64,000 nucleotides of DNA from CAIQPV01 sp964480365 (GCA_964480365.1 CAYZPM010000014.1:17278-81277), one strand, 5' to 3'; positions 44,823-56,155 are shown, counted from the stretch's first letter. The notes: a model not told the origin generated them from the letters alone. Numbers and translations are program-made.

Positions 44823-46676
44823 ATGAATACCCCCCAGAAGAAAGTTAATTACTTGTCGCTGGTGCACGCCGGCACTATAGGCGAACCTGCGCCCATGCTA
44901 CAAGCGGGCGTCGGCATCGCATCATTGGCAAGCGGCGAAAACATCTGCAACGACGAAGCCGAAATTATCAACATCCTATTGGTGGAAGACAACCCCGCTG
45001 ACCGTCGGTTGGTCGCGGAACGGCTAGGCAACAACCGCAAAAACCATTTTCATCTGGTATATGCTGAATGCATCAGTGAAGCCCTGCAAGCTCTGGCCCA
45101 GAATAAAATCTCGGTTATCCTGCTCGACCTGCAACTTCCGGATTGCCGTGATCTGGAATCCCTCACCAAAGTCCACGCCGCCTCCTCCGGAATACCAATC
45201 GTCGTGCTAAGCGAGATTGAGGATGAGACCTTGGCCCTCAAAGCGCTCCAACTCGGCGCTCAGGATTTTCTGGTGAAATGGCATACCAATGAATACTTGC
45301 TGGTGCGCGCCGTGCAGTATGCCCTAGAACGCAAGCTGATAGAAGAACATCTATACCATCTTGCCCATCACGATGCCCTGACCGGCCTGCCCAACCGAAA
45401 ATACTTTTATGACCAGTTCAAGCAAGCCTTGGCTATGGCGCGGCGACATAACCGCTTGCTGGCGGTCATGTTTCTGGATTTGGGGAGATTCAAAACAATT
45501 AACGATAGCCTGGGGCATCATTGCGGCGATGTCTTGTTGCAGAAGGTCAGCAAGCGCCTGGCCGAATGCGTGCGCGAAACAGACTGCCTGGCACGCATGG
45601 GCGGAGACGAATTCATCATCGTTTTTAACATAAACCATTCAGAAGATGCCACCACCGCCGCAAACAAGGTGCTGGAGATTTTTTCTGCGCCTTTCATGGT
45701 AGAAGGACACGAGATTCAAACCCAAGCAAGCATCGGAATCAGCGTTTATCCGCCCGATGGGGAAGATATGGAAACCTTGATCAAGAACGCAGATTTAGCG
45801 ATGTATCAGGCAAAATCGGAAAACAATAACAGCATCAGCCGTTTCTGGTTCTATTCCCCCGAATTCAATGCCAGGACTGCCGAACTTATCCGGATTAAAG
45901 AACGACTACACCATTCATTGGCGGATAAAGAGTTTGTGGTTCATTATCAGCCGCAAGTGGATATTCACCATGGCAACCTGATCGGTATGGAAGCGTTGCT
46001 GCGTTGGCAACACCCGGAACAGGGCCTGCTCATGCCATCCAAGTTCATGCAGACTCTTGACGAAACCGGTTTTATTGTAACAGCCGGGAAATGGGTGCTG
46101 CGCGAGGCCTGCAAACAAAATAAGGCATGGCAATCAGGAGGACTTCCACCTGTCGTCGTAGCCGTGAACATCTCCTGCCAAGAAATCCGACACAAGGATT
46201 TCGTAGCTTCCCTGAAGCAAATACTGGAAGAAACCAAGCTGAATCCGAAATGGCTGGAGCTGGAAATCAGGGAACAGGTCATTGAGGAAGACGAAAGCCT
46301 GGCTCTCATCCGCCTGACCGAAATCGCTGCACTCGGGGTACGCATTGCACTGGATAATCTCGGCCACAGCCATATTCCTTTGAGTTTCCTCACGCGCTAC
46401 CCTATCCATTCCATCAAATTAGACCGTTCCATCGTGACCGATGTCGCCACCGACGCCAACCATGCGGCAGTAGCCAAAGCTGTCATTGCCATAGCCCGCG
46501 TGCTCAACATAAAAGGCTTGGCGGAAGGAGTTGAAACCCAGGAACAGCTCAATTTCTTCAAGGCCGAACACTGCGAAGACGCGCAGGGCTACATGTTCGG
46601 AAAACCGCTTCCGCCATTAGCCTGCACCGAGCTTTTTAACCGGCTGAAAGTTGGGCGCGAGGCCCAGACAAGCTGA
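44823..46676 (+). CDS. REC-GGDEF-EAL protein with degenerate EAL domain
   Basis: The ATG at 44823 with GGGAGAG upstream gives 617 residues; the frame extends 20 codons back into the regulator gene. In order: receiver (ILLVEDNPADRR, ILLDLQLPDC), GGDEF domain with intact GGDEF and an RETD inhibitory site five residues before it, and EAL domain. In the latter EALLRW is kept, but the usual ExTE is ELEIRE and the paired Asp-Asp of DDFGTG reads DNLGHS. It should make c-di-GMP; hydrolysis is doubtful. It forms a unit with the kinase and regulator upstream. Confidence 0.92.
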   Translation: MNTPQKKVNYLSLVHAGTIGEPAPMLQAGVGIASLASGENICNDEAEIINILLVEDNPADRRLVAERLGNNRKNHFHLVYAECISEALQALAQNKISVILLDLQLPDCRDLESLTKVHAASSGIPIVVLSEIEDETLALKALQLGAQDFLVKWHTNEYLLVRAVQYALERKLIEEHLYHLAHHDALTGLPNRKYFYDQFKQALAMARRHNRLLAVMFLDLGRFKTINDSLGHHCGDVLLQKVSKRLAECVRETDCLARMGGDEFIIVFNINHSEDATTAANKVLEIFSAPFMVEGHEIQTQASIGISVYPPDGEDMETLIKNADLAMYQAKSENNNSISRFWFYSPEFNARTAELIRIKERLHHSLADKEFVVHYQPQVDIHHGNLIGMEALLRWQHPEQGLLMPSKFMQTLDETGFIVTAGKWVLREACKQNKAWQSGGLPPVVVAVNISCQEIRHKDFVASLKQILEETKLNPKWLELEIREQVIEEDESLALIRLTEIAALGVRIALDNLGHSHIPLSFLTRYPIHSIKLDRSIVTDVATDANHAAVAKAVIAIARVLNIKGLAEGVETQEQLNFFKAEHCEDAQGYMFGKPLPPLACTELFNRLKVGREAQTS

Positions 46677-46737
46677 GATCTTGGGTGCATTTTCATTGCA
46701 CCTTGGCTTGATTTCTGTAGCATAAATCCACCACATC

Positions 46738-48933
46738 ATGCCCGAACCTATCGAACACGCGGATCTACAAATATCCGGCATGACCTGTGTCCGCTGCGCC
46801 GCGCGCGTCGAGAAGGTGCTCAACAGCATAACGGAAGTTTCCGCTACGGTGAATTTTGCCACCGAAAAGGCACGTGTTGATTTCAACCCGAAATTTACAA
46901 ATGTTTCCGCCTTAATCGCGGCAGTGCAGGGTGCGGGCTATAACGCCCACCCCATGCGCGATTTCGCGGCAGAAAAGGAAATTCGCGCGCAGGCCTATCG
47001 CCACGAGCGCACGCAATTCGTTATCGCCTTGTTGCTCACCGCCCCCCTGCTGCTGGAAATGGGAATGATGTTCGTCGGCCTCCACGCCATGCTGCCTGCA
47101 TGGCTGCAATGGCTGCTCGCCACCCCGGTGCAATTCTGGATCGGCAAGCGCTTTTACACCGGCGCATGGCATAGCCTGCGCGGCGGCAGTGCAAACATGG
47201 ACGTGCTGGTCGCACTCGGCACCAGTGCGGCCTATCTGCTGAGTTGCGCCATGCTGCTGCTCCATACCGGCAAGCCGGTGTATTTCGAAGCCAGCACCGC
47301 CATCATCACTCTGGTGCTGCTGGGCAAACTGCTGGAAGCACGCTCCAAGGGCAAGGCTTCCGCCGCGCTGGAGGCATTGATTAACCTACAACCCAAACTG
47401 GCGCATGTGGAGCGCGATGGTGTCATGGTTGATGCACCTGCGACACTGGTCAAAGCGGGAGACATTTTTCTGGTGCGCCCCGGCGAAAGCGTGCCGGTGG
47501 ACGGCATAGTATTGGAAGGAGCATCCAGCATGGACGAAGCCATGCTCACCGGGGAAAGCCTACCGCAGGAAAAACACGACGGCGACAAGGTTTACACCGC
47601 CACGCTCAACCAGCACGGCCTGCTCAGATGTCGCGCCGAGGCGGTCGGCGCACAAACCCAGCTCGCCGCCATCATCCGCTTGGTGGAACAGGCACAAGGC
47701 TCGAAAGCGCCGATTCAAAAATTGGCGGATCAAATTTCCGGCATCTTCGTGCCGGTGGTGCTGGTGATTGCCACAGTGACTTTCATCGTCTGGTGGGCGC
47801 TCGGCAGCGGCTTTGCGGCGGCGTTAATCAATGCGGTCTCGGTGCTGGTCATCTCATGTCCGTGCGCACTGGGTCTTGCAACGCCCACCGCCGTGGTAGT
47901 CGCCACCGGGCGCGCTGCCCATGCTGGCATCCTGATCAAGGACGCCACCGCGCTTGAGCACGCGCACAAATTGTCCGTACTGGTGGTGGACAAGACCGGC
48001 ACACTCACCGAGGGGAAACCCAAAGTCACCGACCTGCTGCCCACATCAGGCAGCGATGAAAAACACCTGCTGCAAATCGCCGCCAGCATGGCGCAAAGCT
48101 CCACCCATCCGTTGTCGCGCGCCATGCTGGAATACGCTCAGGCGCAACAGGTGACGCCGATCCGTACCGACAGCTTCAGCGAACTTTCCGGCAGAGGATT
48201 GAGCGCCAGGATCGGCGGAACTGCCTACCTGCTCGGCTCCCCGGCATTTATCACCAGCGAAAACATCGCGCTGGATGAAGCGCAAATTACCGCCCTGCAG
48301 CAACAGGGCAAGAGCGTCATCGCCGTAGCGCGCATGGGTGCCCTGCTTGGCATCATCGCCTTCGCCGACACGTTGCGCCCCAGCAGTGCCGATGCCGTGG
48401 CTCGCCTCACCGCAATGGGCATCCGCGTAGTGATGTTGAGCGGCGACAACGCCGCCACCGCGCAGGCTATAGCACGACTGTCAGGCATTGCCGAATTTCG
48501 CGCCGAAGTGTTGCCTCAAGACAAGGCAACACATGTTCAATCATTCAAAGAAGAAGGGAAAATGGTGGGTATGGTGGGTGACGGCATCAACGATGCGCCC
48601 GCGCTGGCGGCGGCGGATGTGAGCTTCGCTATGAAAAGCGGCAGCGACATCGCCATCGAAGCGGCAGACATCACTCTGATGCGTAACGACCTGATGGGCG
48701 TGGTGGATGCTATAGATTTGTCGCGCACCGCACTGCGCAAAATCCGCCAGAACCTGTTTTTCGCTTTCGCCTATAACGTGTTTGGCATTCCGCTTGCCGC
48801 GCTCGGCATGCTCAATCCGGTAATCGCAGGCGCCGCAATGGCGATGAGTTCGATTTCGGTGGTCAGCAACGCCTTGCTGCTCAAAAACTGGCAGCCTTTC
48901 AATTCAAATCCTCGAAACCGGAAGCAGATTTAA
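46738..48933 (+). CDS. copA: Copper-exporting P1B-type ATPase
   Basis: The 731 residues have one metal-binding domain with GMTCVRCAARVEKVL (Cys17, Cys20), then eight hydrophobic helices. The transport site is VISCPCALGLATP; the phospho-Asp is in VVDKTGTLTEG; the His-Pro pair is in SSTHPLSRAML; and the hinge is MVGDGINDAPALAAADV. It pumps Cu(I) out of the cytoplasm. It stands alone after the signalling genes; no copper regulator is seen near it. Confidence 0.95.
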   Translation: MPEPIEHADLQISGMTCVRCAARVEKVLNSITEVSATVNFATEKARVDFNPKFTNVSALIAAVQGAGYNAHPMRDFAAEKEIRAQAYRHERTQFVIALLLTAPLLLEMGMMFVGLHAMLPAWLQWLLATPVQFWIGKRFYTGAWHSLRGGSANMDVLVALGTSAAYLLSCAMLLLHTGKPVYFEASTAIITLVLLGKLLEARSKGKASAALEALINLQPKLAHVERDGVMVDAPATLVKAGDIFLVRPGESVPVDGIVLEGASSMDEAMLTGESLPQEKHDGDKVYTATLNQHGLLRCRAEAVGAQTQLAAIIRLVEQAQGSKAPIQKLADQISGIFVPVVLVIATVTFIVWWALGSGFAAALINAVSVLVISCPCALGLATPTAVVVATGRAAHAGILIKDATALEHAHKLSVLVVDKTGTLTEGKPKVTDLLPTSGSDEKHLLQIAASMAQSSTHPLSRAMLEYAQAQQVTPIRTDSFSELSGRGLSARIGGTAYLLGSPAFITSENIALDEAQITALQQQGKSVIAVARMGALLGIIAFADTLRPSSADAVARLTAMGIRVVMLSGDNAATAQAIARLSGIAEFRAEVLPQDKATHVQSFKEEGKMVGMVGDGINDAPALAAADVSFAMKSGSDIAIEAADITLMRNDLMGVVDAIDLSRTALRKIRQNLFFAFAYNVFGIPLAALGMLNPVIAGAAMAMSSISVVSNALLLKNWQPFNSNPRNRKQI

Positions 48934-49030
48934 CCACGGATAAACGCAAATGTTCACGAAGGGAATTTATCCGTCGTAATTTACACGCGTGCGTTCGTCC
49001 TGAGCTTGCCGAAGGGTTCACCTTGAACGG
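48930..49030. repeat. Degenerate repeats of families A and B after copA
   Basis: TTAACCACGGATAAACGC with AATTTATCCGTCG (48930-48975) is a worn family A copy that begins at the copA stop codon. GCGTTCGTCCTGAGCTTGCC followed by GAAGGGTTCACC and TTGAACGG (48991-49030) is a worn family B copy. Confidence 0.7.
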
Positions 49031-49048
49031 CCTAATGTCTGTACAAAC

Positions 49049-49078
49049 TAGAGCGGTCGGCTGTTGCCGATCGCTCTA
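49049..49078. terminator. Hairpin between convergent copA and Cys-motif gene
   Basis: TAGAGCGGTCGGC pairs with GCCGATCGCTCTA (12 pairs plus one G-T) around TGTT. No T-run follows, but the place between convergent genes suggests a bidirectional terminator. Confidence 0.55.
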
Positions 49079-49107
49079 ATCGCAGGCATTTACGGGAGGA
49101 TGTAAGC

Positions 49108-49449
49108 TTAGCAGGGGCTAGAGTTAAACATGCTCAGACTACAAACATTGGTGTTGCCTGAACCAAATGTACCGACCTCAGTTTGCTTTCCTGATGGTTT
49201 GAGGTAAGCCGAACAACTTGGATCGTTAAAGCTCCAGTTGCCGCAGGATGCGGGTTCGGACGAAACCATTTCATTTGTTTTTTCTGTCATCTTCCCGGAT
49301 GGTTTGATGTAAGCCGAGCAGCTTGGATCGTTAAAGCTCCAGTTGCCGCAGGACGCTCCTTCGGCGGCCAAAGCCATTTGTGCAGGGAAGGCCAGGGAAG
49401 AAACAAGTGCCAAGGCTGCAAGATTCAGAAATCTACCATTTGTTGTCAT
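49108..49449 (-). CDS. Secreted protein with a duplicated Cys motif, function unknown
   Basis: The ATG at 49449 (MTTNGRFLNLAALALVSSLA) gives 113 residues after an AAGGAGAAATATC ribosome site; the frame is open 21 codons further. A signal peptide ends near ALA-AEG. The mature part contains SCGNWSFNDPSCSAYIKPSG and then SCGNWSFNDPSCSAYLKPSG, about 43 residues apart, and a third Cys pair NVCSLSMFNSSPC at the end. Six cysteines suggest disulfides or metal binding in the periplasm or outside. I know no such family. A SUMF1-domain gene lies 120 bases upstream on the same strand. Confidence 0.75.
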   Translation of the reverse strand: MTTNGRFLNLAALALVSSLAFPAQMALAAEGASCGNWSFNDPSCSAYIKPSGKMTEKTNEMVSSEPASCGNWSFNDPSCSAYLKPSGKQTEVGTFGSGNTNVCSLSMFNSSPC

Positions 49450-49569
49450 GATATTTCTCCTTTTCGTTTGATTGAGGTGTTCATTGTTGACAAAACAGGA
49501 GTTTTTGAACATCGGCGCTTTGCTTAATTTGCGTTAAGCAAATGCCTGAATTTTTAATCGGTGTTTGTC

Positions 49570-50547
49570 TTATAGCTGCGGGAGCGTCATCGCCAAACGG
49601 AAACCGATGTTGTCGCCATGTTTCAATGGCCCGTACCTGAAGCGATTAGCTGCGCGCACGAACTGAGGTATGTCGAACCACGAACCGCCACGAAGAACGC
49701 GCCTCGCACCATCACCTTGCCAGACACTTCCATCAGTCGGTGCGCCATTGTAGTTTTCGTGCCAGCTATCTTCCACCCATTCCCATACATTGCCTGACAT
49801 ATCGTATAAGCCCCACGCATTGGCTTGCTGGGTGCCTGACGAGTGTGTCGAATCACCACTGTTACTGCCATACCATGCTACGGTGTCTATATCGTCGCTA
49901 CCGCTGTATTTATGATGCCCTCCAGCACGGCAGGCATATTCCCATTCAGCTTCACTCGGCAGACGATAATGCTTACCCGAGTTGGAGTTGAGCTTTTGAA
50001 TATATTTCTGCACATCGTTCCAACTCACATTTTCCACCGGGCAGTTGTCGCCACAGCTTGAGAAATGACTGGGGTTGTTACCCATCACTGCACGCCATTG
50101 CCCTTGCGTCACTTCGGTTCTGCCCATTGCAAATGGTCGACTGATAATTACGCGGTGGACTGGTTTTTCGCTATCAAACATGTTCCCACCCATATCAAAG
50201 CTGCCTGCCTGAATCACTACCATCTCTGGACAATCAGGACAGGTTTCCCCTGTTTTCGGAACTTGTACAGCAACTCGTGCTGCTTCCTCCATTAAATTGG
50301 CGCGTGCTTGTTCCAGTGTCGCGTAGCGTCCTAAGGGGTATTGTTTGAGCCACTCGGTGACCGCATTGATATCTTTGCTGTCCCGTACGATTTCCCATGA
50401 CTTTTGTTCAATTTCTTCTTTGCTCTTGACGTTTACCGGAGCCAAGGAAGAAGCAGGTTCAAGGCTGGCTATCTGCGCAGCCTTGCTCATCTGATCCAAC
50501 AAGTTATGAATATACATCTTGGTTGGCTCTTCGAGCATAGATGACAT
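49570..50547 (-). CDS. SUMF1/FGE-domain protein without the catalytic cysteines
   Basis: The ATG at 50547 with GAGGG upstream gives 325 residues; a GTG five codons earlier is possible. No signal peptide is seen. Residues 1-100 are helical with EWLKQYPLGRYATLEQARAN. The FGE-sulfatase domain runs from MVVIQAGSFDMGG through GRTEVTQGQWRAVMGNNPSH, RLPSEAEWEYACRAG and MSGNVWEWVEDSW to NIGFRLAM. The segment holding the two active cysteines in true FGE is GGSWFDIPQFVRAANRFRYG here, with none. So it is a binding or other enzymatic relative. It may act with the Cys-motif protein downstream. Confidence 0.88.
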   Translation of the reverse strand: MSSMLEEPTKMYIHNLLDQMSKAAQIASLEPASSLAPVNVKSKEEIEQKSWEIVRDSKDINAVTEWLKQYPLGRYATLEQARANLMEEAARVAVQVPKTGETCPDCPEMVVIQAGSFDMGGNMFDSEKPVHRVIISRPFAMGRTEVTQGQWRAVMGNNPSHFSSCGDNCPVENVSWNDVQKYIQKLNSNSGKHYRLPSEAEWEYACRAGGHHKYSGSDDIDTVAWYGSNSGDSTHSSGTQQANAWGLYDMSGNVWEWVEDSWHENYNGAPTDGSVWQGDGARRVLRGGSWFDIPQFVRAANRFRYGPLKHGDNIGFRLAMTLPQL

Positions 50548-50989
50548 CGTGCTTTCCCTCACAAACCATAATTATGGAATTTTTCATGGACTCATTGACC
50601 AAATATATTGATGATGGTTTTTTTGGATCATCATTGTGGCAATACAGGAGCCTTTGAAATATCGGTGATATTCCCAAAATCCATTCAGTATTTATTGAAG
50701 TTGTGCCTAATCGTTTGTCCTATGCCGTCGACACGAAAATATTCGTATCACAATGGTGAACAAAGAATCCAATAGCTCCTTTGATAAGCTGTACGAACCC
50801 TTGTTAAATATATTGCGCAGGTACCTACTCAAGAGCTTTGCGAATCCGTCACGAAACAATGGGCCAGCTTCGCTTTGTTCCGCGCTATAACTTGCAGAAC
50901 GCGTTTGCCTGCCTAAATTTGTCAAATGCAGGACATCACAAATTCTTGGGGGAACCCGCGCCTATATAAGTCCAAATCCACGCACCATC
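50548..50989. other. AT-rich gap upstream of the SUMF1-domain gene
   Basis: A 72-codon minus-strand frame at 50707-50925 lacks support. GATGATGGTTTTTTTGGATC followed by ATCATT at 50607-50633 can form a small hairpin. The rest shows nothing I can name. Confidence 0.45.
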
Positions 50990-52621
<1,632 letters not shown>

Positions 52622-52709
52622 GACGTTCTCCTTAGCGCGGAACAGGAATCATCGGAAGCAACCCTATTTCACCGGTTGGAGAAACTTTATTTGGAATAGT
52701 TCAAATGAG

Positions 52710-54980
52710 TTAAATGACTTTCACACCTACCACCGCCAGCGCACTCATGTTCACGATGCGGCGCACGGTTACAGTGGAAGTCAGAACGTGGACCGATCTC
52801 GCCGCACCCAGCAGAACGGGCCCTATGGTGGCGCCTTCACCCGCAACCATCTTGAGCAGATTGAAGGCAATATTGGCCGCATCGAGATTCGGCATGATGA
52901 GTAAATTGGCTTCGCCTTTCAAATGCGAGTCGGGAAATATCTTCATGCGCAATTCTTCCGAAAGAGCGACATCACCGTGCATTTCGCCCTCCACTTCCAG
53001 GTCGGGTACGCGTTGTTCCAGCAGCTTGCGAGCCAAGCCCATCTTCCGCGCGGACGCATTGTCAAAACTGCCGAAGTTGGAATGCGACAGCAGCGCTACC
53101 TTGGGGGTGATGCCGAAACGGCGTACCTCTTCCGCCGCCAGCAAGGTTATTTCCGCCACTTCTTCTGCGGAGGGATCGAAATTGACATGTGTGTCGCAAA
53201 CAAACAAGGTGCGGTTGGGTAGCCGCAAAATATTCATCGCCGCAAACACGGTAGCACCGGGACGCAGGCCGATCACTTCGCTGATGTAATGCAAATGCTC
53301 TTGCGGACGCGAGAGGGTTCCGCACAACATGGCATCCGCCGCCCCCATGCGGATCAGCATCGCGCCGATCAGCGTATTGTTGCGCCGCATCTCACGCTTG
53401 GCATATTCCTGAGTCACGCCGTTGCGCTGCATCAGACGGTGGTATTCCATCCAGTAGGCGCGATAACGCGGGTCGCTTTCCGGATTGACCACCTCGAAGT
53501 GTTCGCCTGCATGGATGCGCAGGCCCAGGCTGTGAATACGTTGCTCGATGACCGCCGGTCGTCCGACCAAAATAGGCTGCGCCAGCCCTTCGTCCACCAC
53601 CACTTGCACCGCGTGCAACACGCGTTCGTCCTCCCCCTCGGCATAAACCAGCCGTTTTGGATTCTTCTTCGCCACATCGAACACCGGCTTCATCAATAAA
53701 CCGGAGTGGTAAATAAAATTCGACAACTGTTCGTGGTAAGCAGCCATATCCGCAATCGGCCTAGCCGCTACGCCGCTGTCCATCGCAGCCTGTGCCACCG
53801 CAGGGGCGATCTTGGTAATCAGGCGCGGGTCGAAAGGTTTGGGGATTAAATACTCCGCGCCGAAGGTCAGGCTTTCTTCACCGTATACCGCAGCCACTGC
53901 GTCGGATTGTTCGGCCTCGGCCAGCTCCGCGATGGCATACACGGCAGCACGCTTCATGGCCTCATTGATGGTGGTGGCGCTTACATCCAGGGCGCCGCGA
54001 AAAATGTAAGGAAAGCACAAAACATTATTAACCTGATTGTGATAGTCCGAACGCCCTGTCGCCAGAATCGCATCCGGTCGCACTGCCTTGGCCTGCTCCG
54101 GCAGAATTTCCGGATCGGGATTGGCCAGCGCAAAAATCAACGGGTCCTGCGCCATCAGCGCGACCATTTCCGGCTTCAACACTCCTCCTGCGGACAGGCC
54201 GAGAAATACATCCGCCCCGGCAATGACTTCGGCCAGCGTGCGTGCTTTTGTTACGACTGCGTAACGCGCTTTGTTGTCGTCCATTTCCTCGGTGCGGCCT
54301 TGATAGACCACTCCCTTGATATCGGTGACGATAATGTTTTCCATGCGCACACCGAGGGATGCCAGCATATCGAGACATGCCAATGCTGCTGCACCCGCCC
54401 CGGATGCCACCAGCTTGATCTGCTCGATATTTTTACCCACCACCTTGAGACCGTTTATCAAGGCCGCGCCCACGATGATCGAAGTGCCGTGCTGGTCGTC
54501 GTGAAACACCGGAATTTTCATGCGCTCGCGCAGCTTGCGCTCGATGTAAAAGCATTCCGGAGCCTTGATATCCTCTAAATTGATGCCGCCAAAAGTCGGT
54601 TCCAGCGCAGCGATAATGTCCACCAACTTATCAGGATCATGTTCGTCGATCTCGATATCGAACACGTCTATCCCGGCAAATTTCTTGAACAACACTCCCT
54701 TGCCTTCCATTACCGGCTTGGCCGCAAGCGGGCCGATAGCCCCCAGCCCCAGCACCGCCGTGCCGTTGCTGATAACCGCCACCAGATTGCCGCGCGCAGT
54801 GAGGTTGCGCACCTCACCAGGATCGGCCACGATGGCCTCGCACGCCGCCGCCACCCCAGGCGAGTAGGCAAGAGCCAAATCGCGTTGGGTCATCATCTGT
54901 TTGCTCGGTGTTACTGAAATCTTGCCTGCCGGGGATAGGCGGTGGTATTGCAACGCATCCTCGCGCAATTGTTCGTCCAT
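52710..54980 (-). CDS. maeB: NADP-dependent malic enzyme MaeB (malic enzyme-PTA fusion)
   Basis: The ATG at 54980 (MDEQLREDALQYHRLSPAGK) is preceded by GGGG at nine bases and gives 756 residues; ATG 54986 is an alternative. The N-terminal half is malic enzyme (AYSPGVAAACEAI, VFHDDQHGTSIIVGAALING, LGLSAGGVL, FALANPDPEILPEQA). The C-terminal half is phosphotransacetylase-like (RMGAADAMLCGT), thought to regulate. It makes pyruvate and NADPH from malate, drawing on the TCA cycle. Confidence 0.95.
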   Translation of the reverse strand: MDEQLREDALQYHRLSPAGKISVTPSKQMMTQRDLALAYSPGVAAACEAIVADPGEVRNLTARGNLVAVISNGTAVLGLGAIGPLAAKPVMEGKGVLFKKFAGIDVFDIEIDEHDPDKLVDIIAALEPTFGGINLEDIKAPECFYIERKLRERMKIPVFHDDQHGTSIIVGAALINGLKVVGKNIEQIKLVASGAGAAALACLDMLASLGVRMENIIVTDIKGVVYQGRTEEMDDNKARYAVVTKARTLAEVIAGADVFLGLSAGGVLKPEMVALMAQDPLIFALANPDPEILPEQAKAVRPDAILATGRSDYHNQVNNVLCFPYIFRGALDVSATTINEAMKRAAVYAIAELAEAEQSDAVAAVYGEESLTFGAEYLIPKPFDPRLITKIAPAVAQAAMDSGVAARPIADMAAYHEQLSNFIYHSGLLMKPVFDVAKKNPKRLVYAEGEDERVLHAVQVVVDEGLAQPILVGRPAVIEQRIHSLGLRIHAGEHFEVVNPESDPRYRAYWMEYHRLMQRNGVTQEYAKREMRRNNTLIGAMLIRMGAADAMLCGTLSRPQEHLHYISEVIGLRPGATVFAAMNILRLPNRTLFVCDTHVNFDPSAEEVAEITLLAAEEVRRFGITPKVALLSHSNFGSFDNASARKMGLARKLLEQRVPDLEVEGEMHGDVALSEELRMKIFPDSHLKGEANLLIMPNLDAANIAFNLLKMVAGEGATIGPVLLGAARSVHVLTSTVTVRRIVNMSALAVVGVKVI

Positions 54981-55080
54981 AATCATCTTCCCCAAAAAGC
55001 CTATGCCTAATTATTCATCGAACATGGAATGATCCTAACCATTCGATAGAAATCTATCTTGGCATTGGGAAGAGGTTATT

Positions 55081-55350
55081 TTACTGCCATGACCTTCCGG
55101 TTTGCGGCACGAATTTGTGGTTCCCCAAAAATACCCGTGCGGTGTGGCTGGATTGAGGTGGACAGTGATTTTTGACCTTGGCCAAAGCGCGCTGTAATCG
55201 TTGCTCAGTCAATAAGGCATCTTTAAATAAGTTCAACGCAAACTTAGCCAGCATCGGGTCGCTAGTGGAGATTAAATTTTTCAATTCTTGATTCAGCAAT
55301 TTTGCGCACTGTGCAGCTTTAATTAGATTTTCTTCTTGTTTATTGAGCAT
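55081..55350 (-). CDS. Hypothetical protein, 89 residues
   Basis: No family recognised. CAGGAGATACC before the ATG is a good ribosome site. The sequence MLNKQEENLIKAAQCAKLLN continues helical (LKDALLTEQRLQRALAKV in sense, with FKDALL) and ends basic, FVPQTGRSWQ. It is soluble. The following gene upstream at 55439 is also small and unknown. Confidence 0.65.
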   Translation of the reverse strand: MLNKQEENLIKAAQCAKLLNQELKNLISTSDPMLAKFALNLFKDALLTEQRLQRALAKVKNHCPPQSSHTARVFLGNHKFVPQTGRSWQ

Positions 55351-55438
55351 GGTATCTCCTGATAGACTGAAAATTAGGTAACCGCCAGTATGAATAAGTG
55401 ACTATGTGGTTTGTTTTTGGAATAGCCGAAGAGCGTGC

Positions 55439-55756
55439 CTAGCCAAACCGCTCGCTAATGAAAGCATCCATTGCGACCCTGGCCTGCTTCTCAGCGGCCC
55501 ATAGTTCATCGACATTGTTCAGCTGTTTGACGGTTGGGTTTACACCGGTTTCCATATAGCACTTAGTCATCGATTGAATGAGTTGACATTGCTCGGACTG
55601 AGCAAGATGTAAGGCAATCTTCCACCCATGCACCAGCTCAATCCATTGTGCTGAACCGCTCTTACGGGTTAATTCCGCGTCATCCTTCGCAAACTCCTCA
55701 ATACCTAAGCTCTGGTATACATCCTGACGTATTAAACTACTTTCAGCATTGATCAT
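55439..55756 (-). CDS. Hypothetical protein, 105 residues
   Basis: The ATG at 55756 (MINAESSLIRQDVYQSLGIE) follows GTAGGG by six bases; the frame extends 58 codons upstream with hydrophobic, unlikely protein. The product is helical and acidic (SAQWIELVHGWKIALHLAQS, VDELWAAEKQARVAMDAFI). No family recognised. It lies on the opposite strand from the Gln-rich genes. Confidence 0.6.
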   Translation of the reverse strand: MINAESSLIRQDVYQSLGIEEFAKDDAELTRKSGSAQWIELVHGWKIALHLAQSEQCQLIQSMTKCYMETGVNPTVKQLNNVDELWAAEKQARVAMDAFISERFG

Positions 55757-56155
55757 AATAGGCCCTACTTTTTTAATAAACTTTGCTATTTTGACGAAGT
55801 AGTGGCTTATAGAAAATAGGCGACTTGCCTGATAAGCTATCAGTGTTTGTCCTATGTGCAGGTTTGCGGAGAGTGGCTGAGATGTGACCGTCAGCAACTT
55901 TGGTATGATATTCCGAAGGTAATTGAACAACAGACGGCGCGCGTCCTGAAGGTTTGTAATATGCAGTTGCTACAAAAAGGTCAAAACAGTTTTCACTGTA
56001 AAAGATACGTAAAATATAACGTCGCGAATCTAAGCAGGCTGAAATGAACCAAAGTTTAATTATTTAATCTAATCTTGCGTCTACCGCCAATTGGCAATAT
56101 CATGAGGTAGCGATACGATATTCTTGGCGATTCGGTTCGTCAGTGGGGAGATATC
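55757..56155. other. Divergent gap before the first Gln-rich gene
   Basis: No gene is supported. ATGAACCAAAGTTT at 56044-56057, followed by ATCTAATCTTGCGTC, recurs at 56716-56729 before the second Gln-rich gene (ATCTAATTTCGCATC). It is therefore a duplicated leader or promoter. Confidence 0.55.

Noticed and set aside
49570..50547. True formylglycine-generating enzyme
   Set aside because: The C-terminal segment that carries both active cysteines in FGE has none here, and no sulfatase gene is near.
52682..52689. Perfect FliA -35-like TAAAGTTT (minus strand) before the Thr-Ala-Ala gene
   Set aside because: No matching GCCGATAA-type -10 box at the required distance, so a flagellar promoter is not supported.
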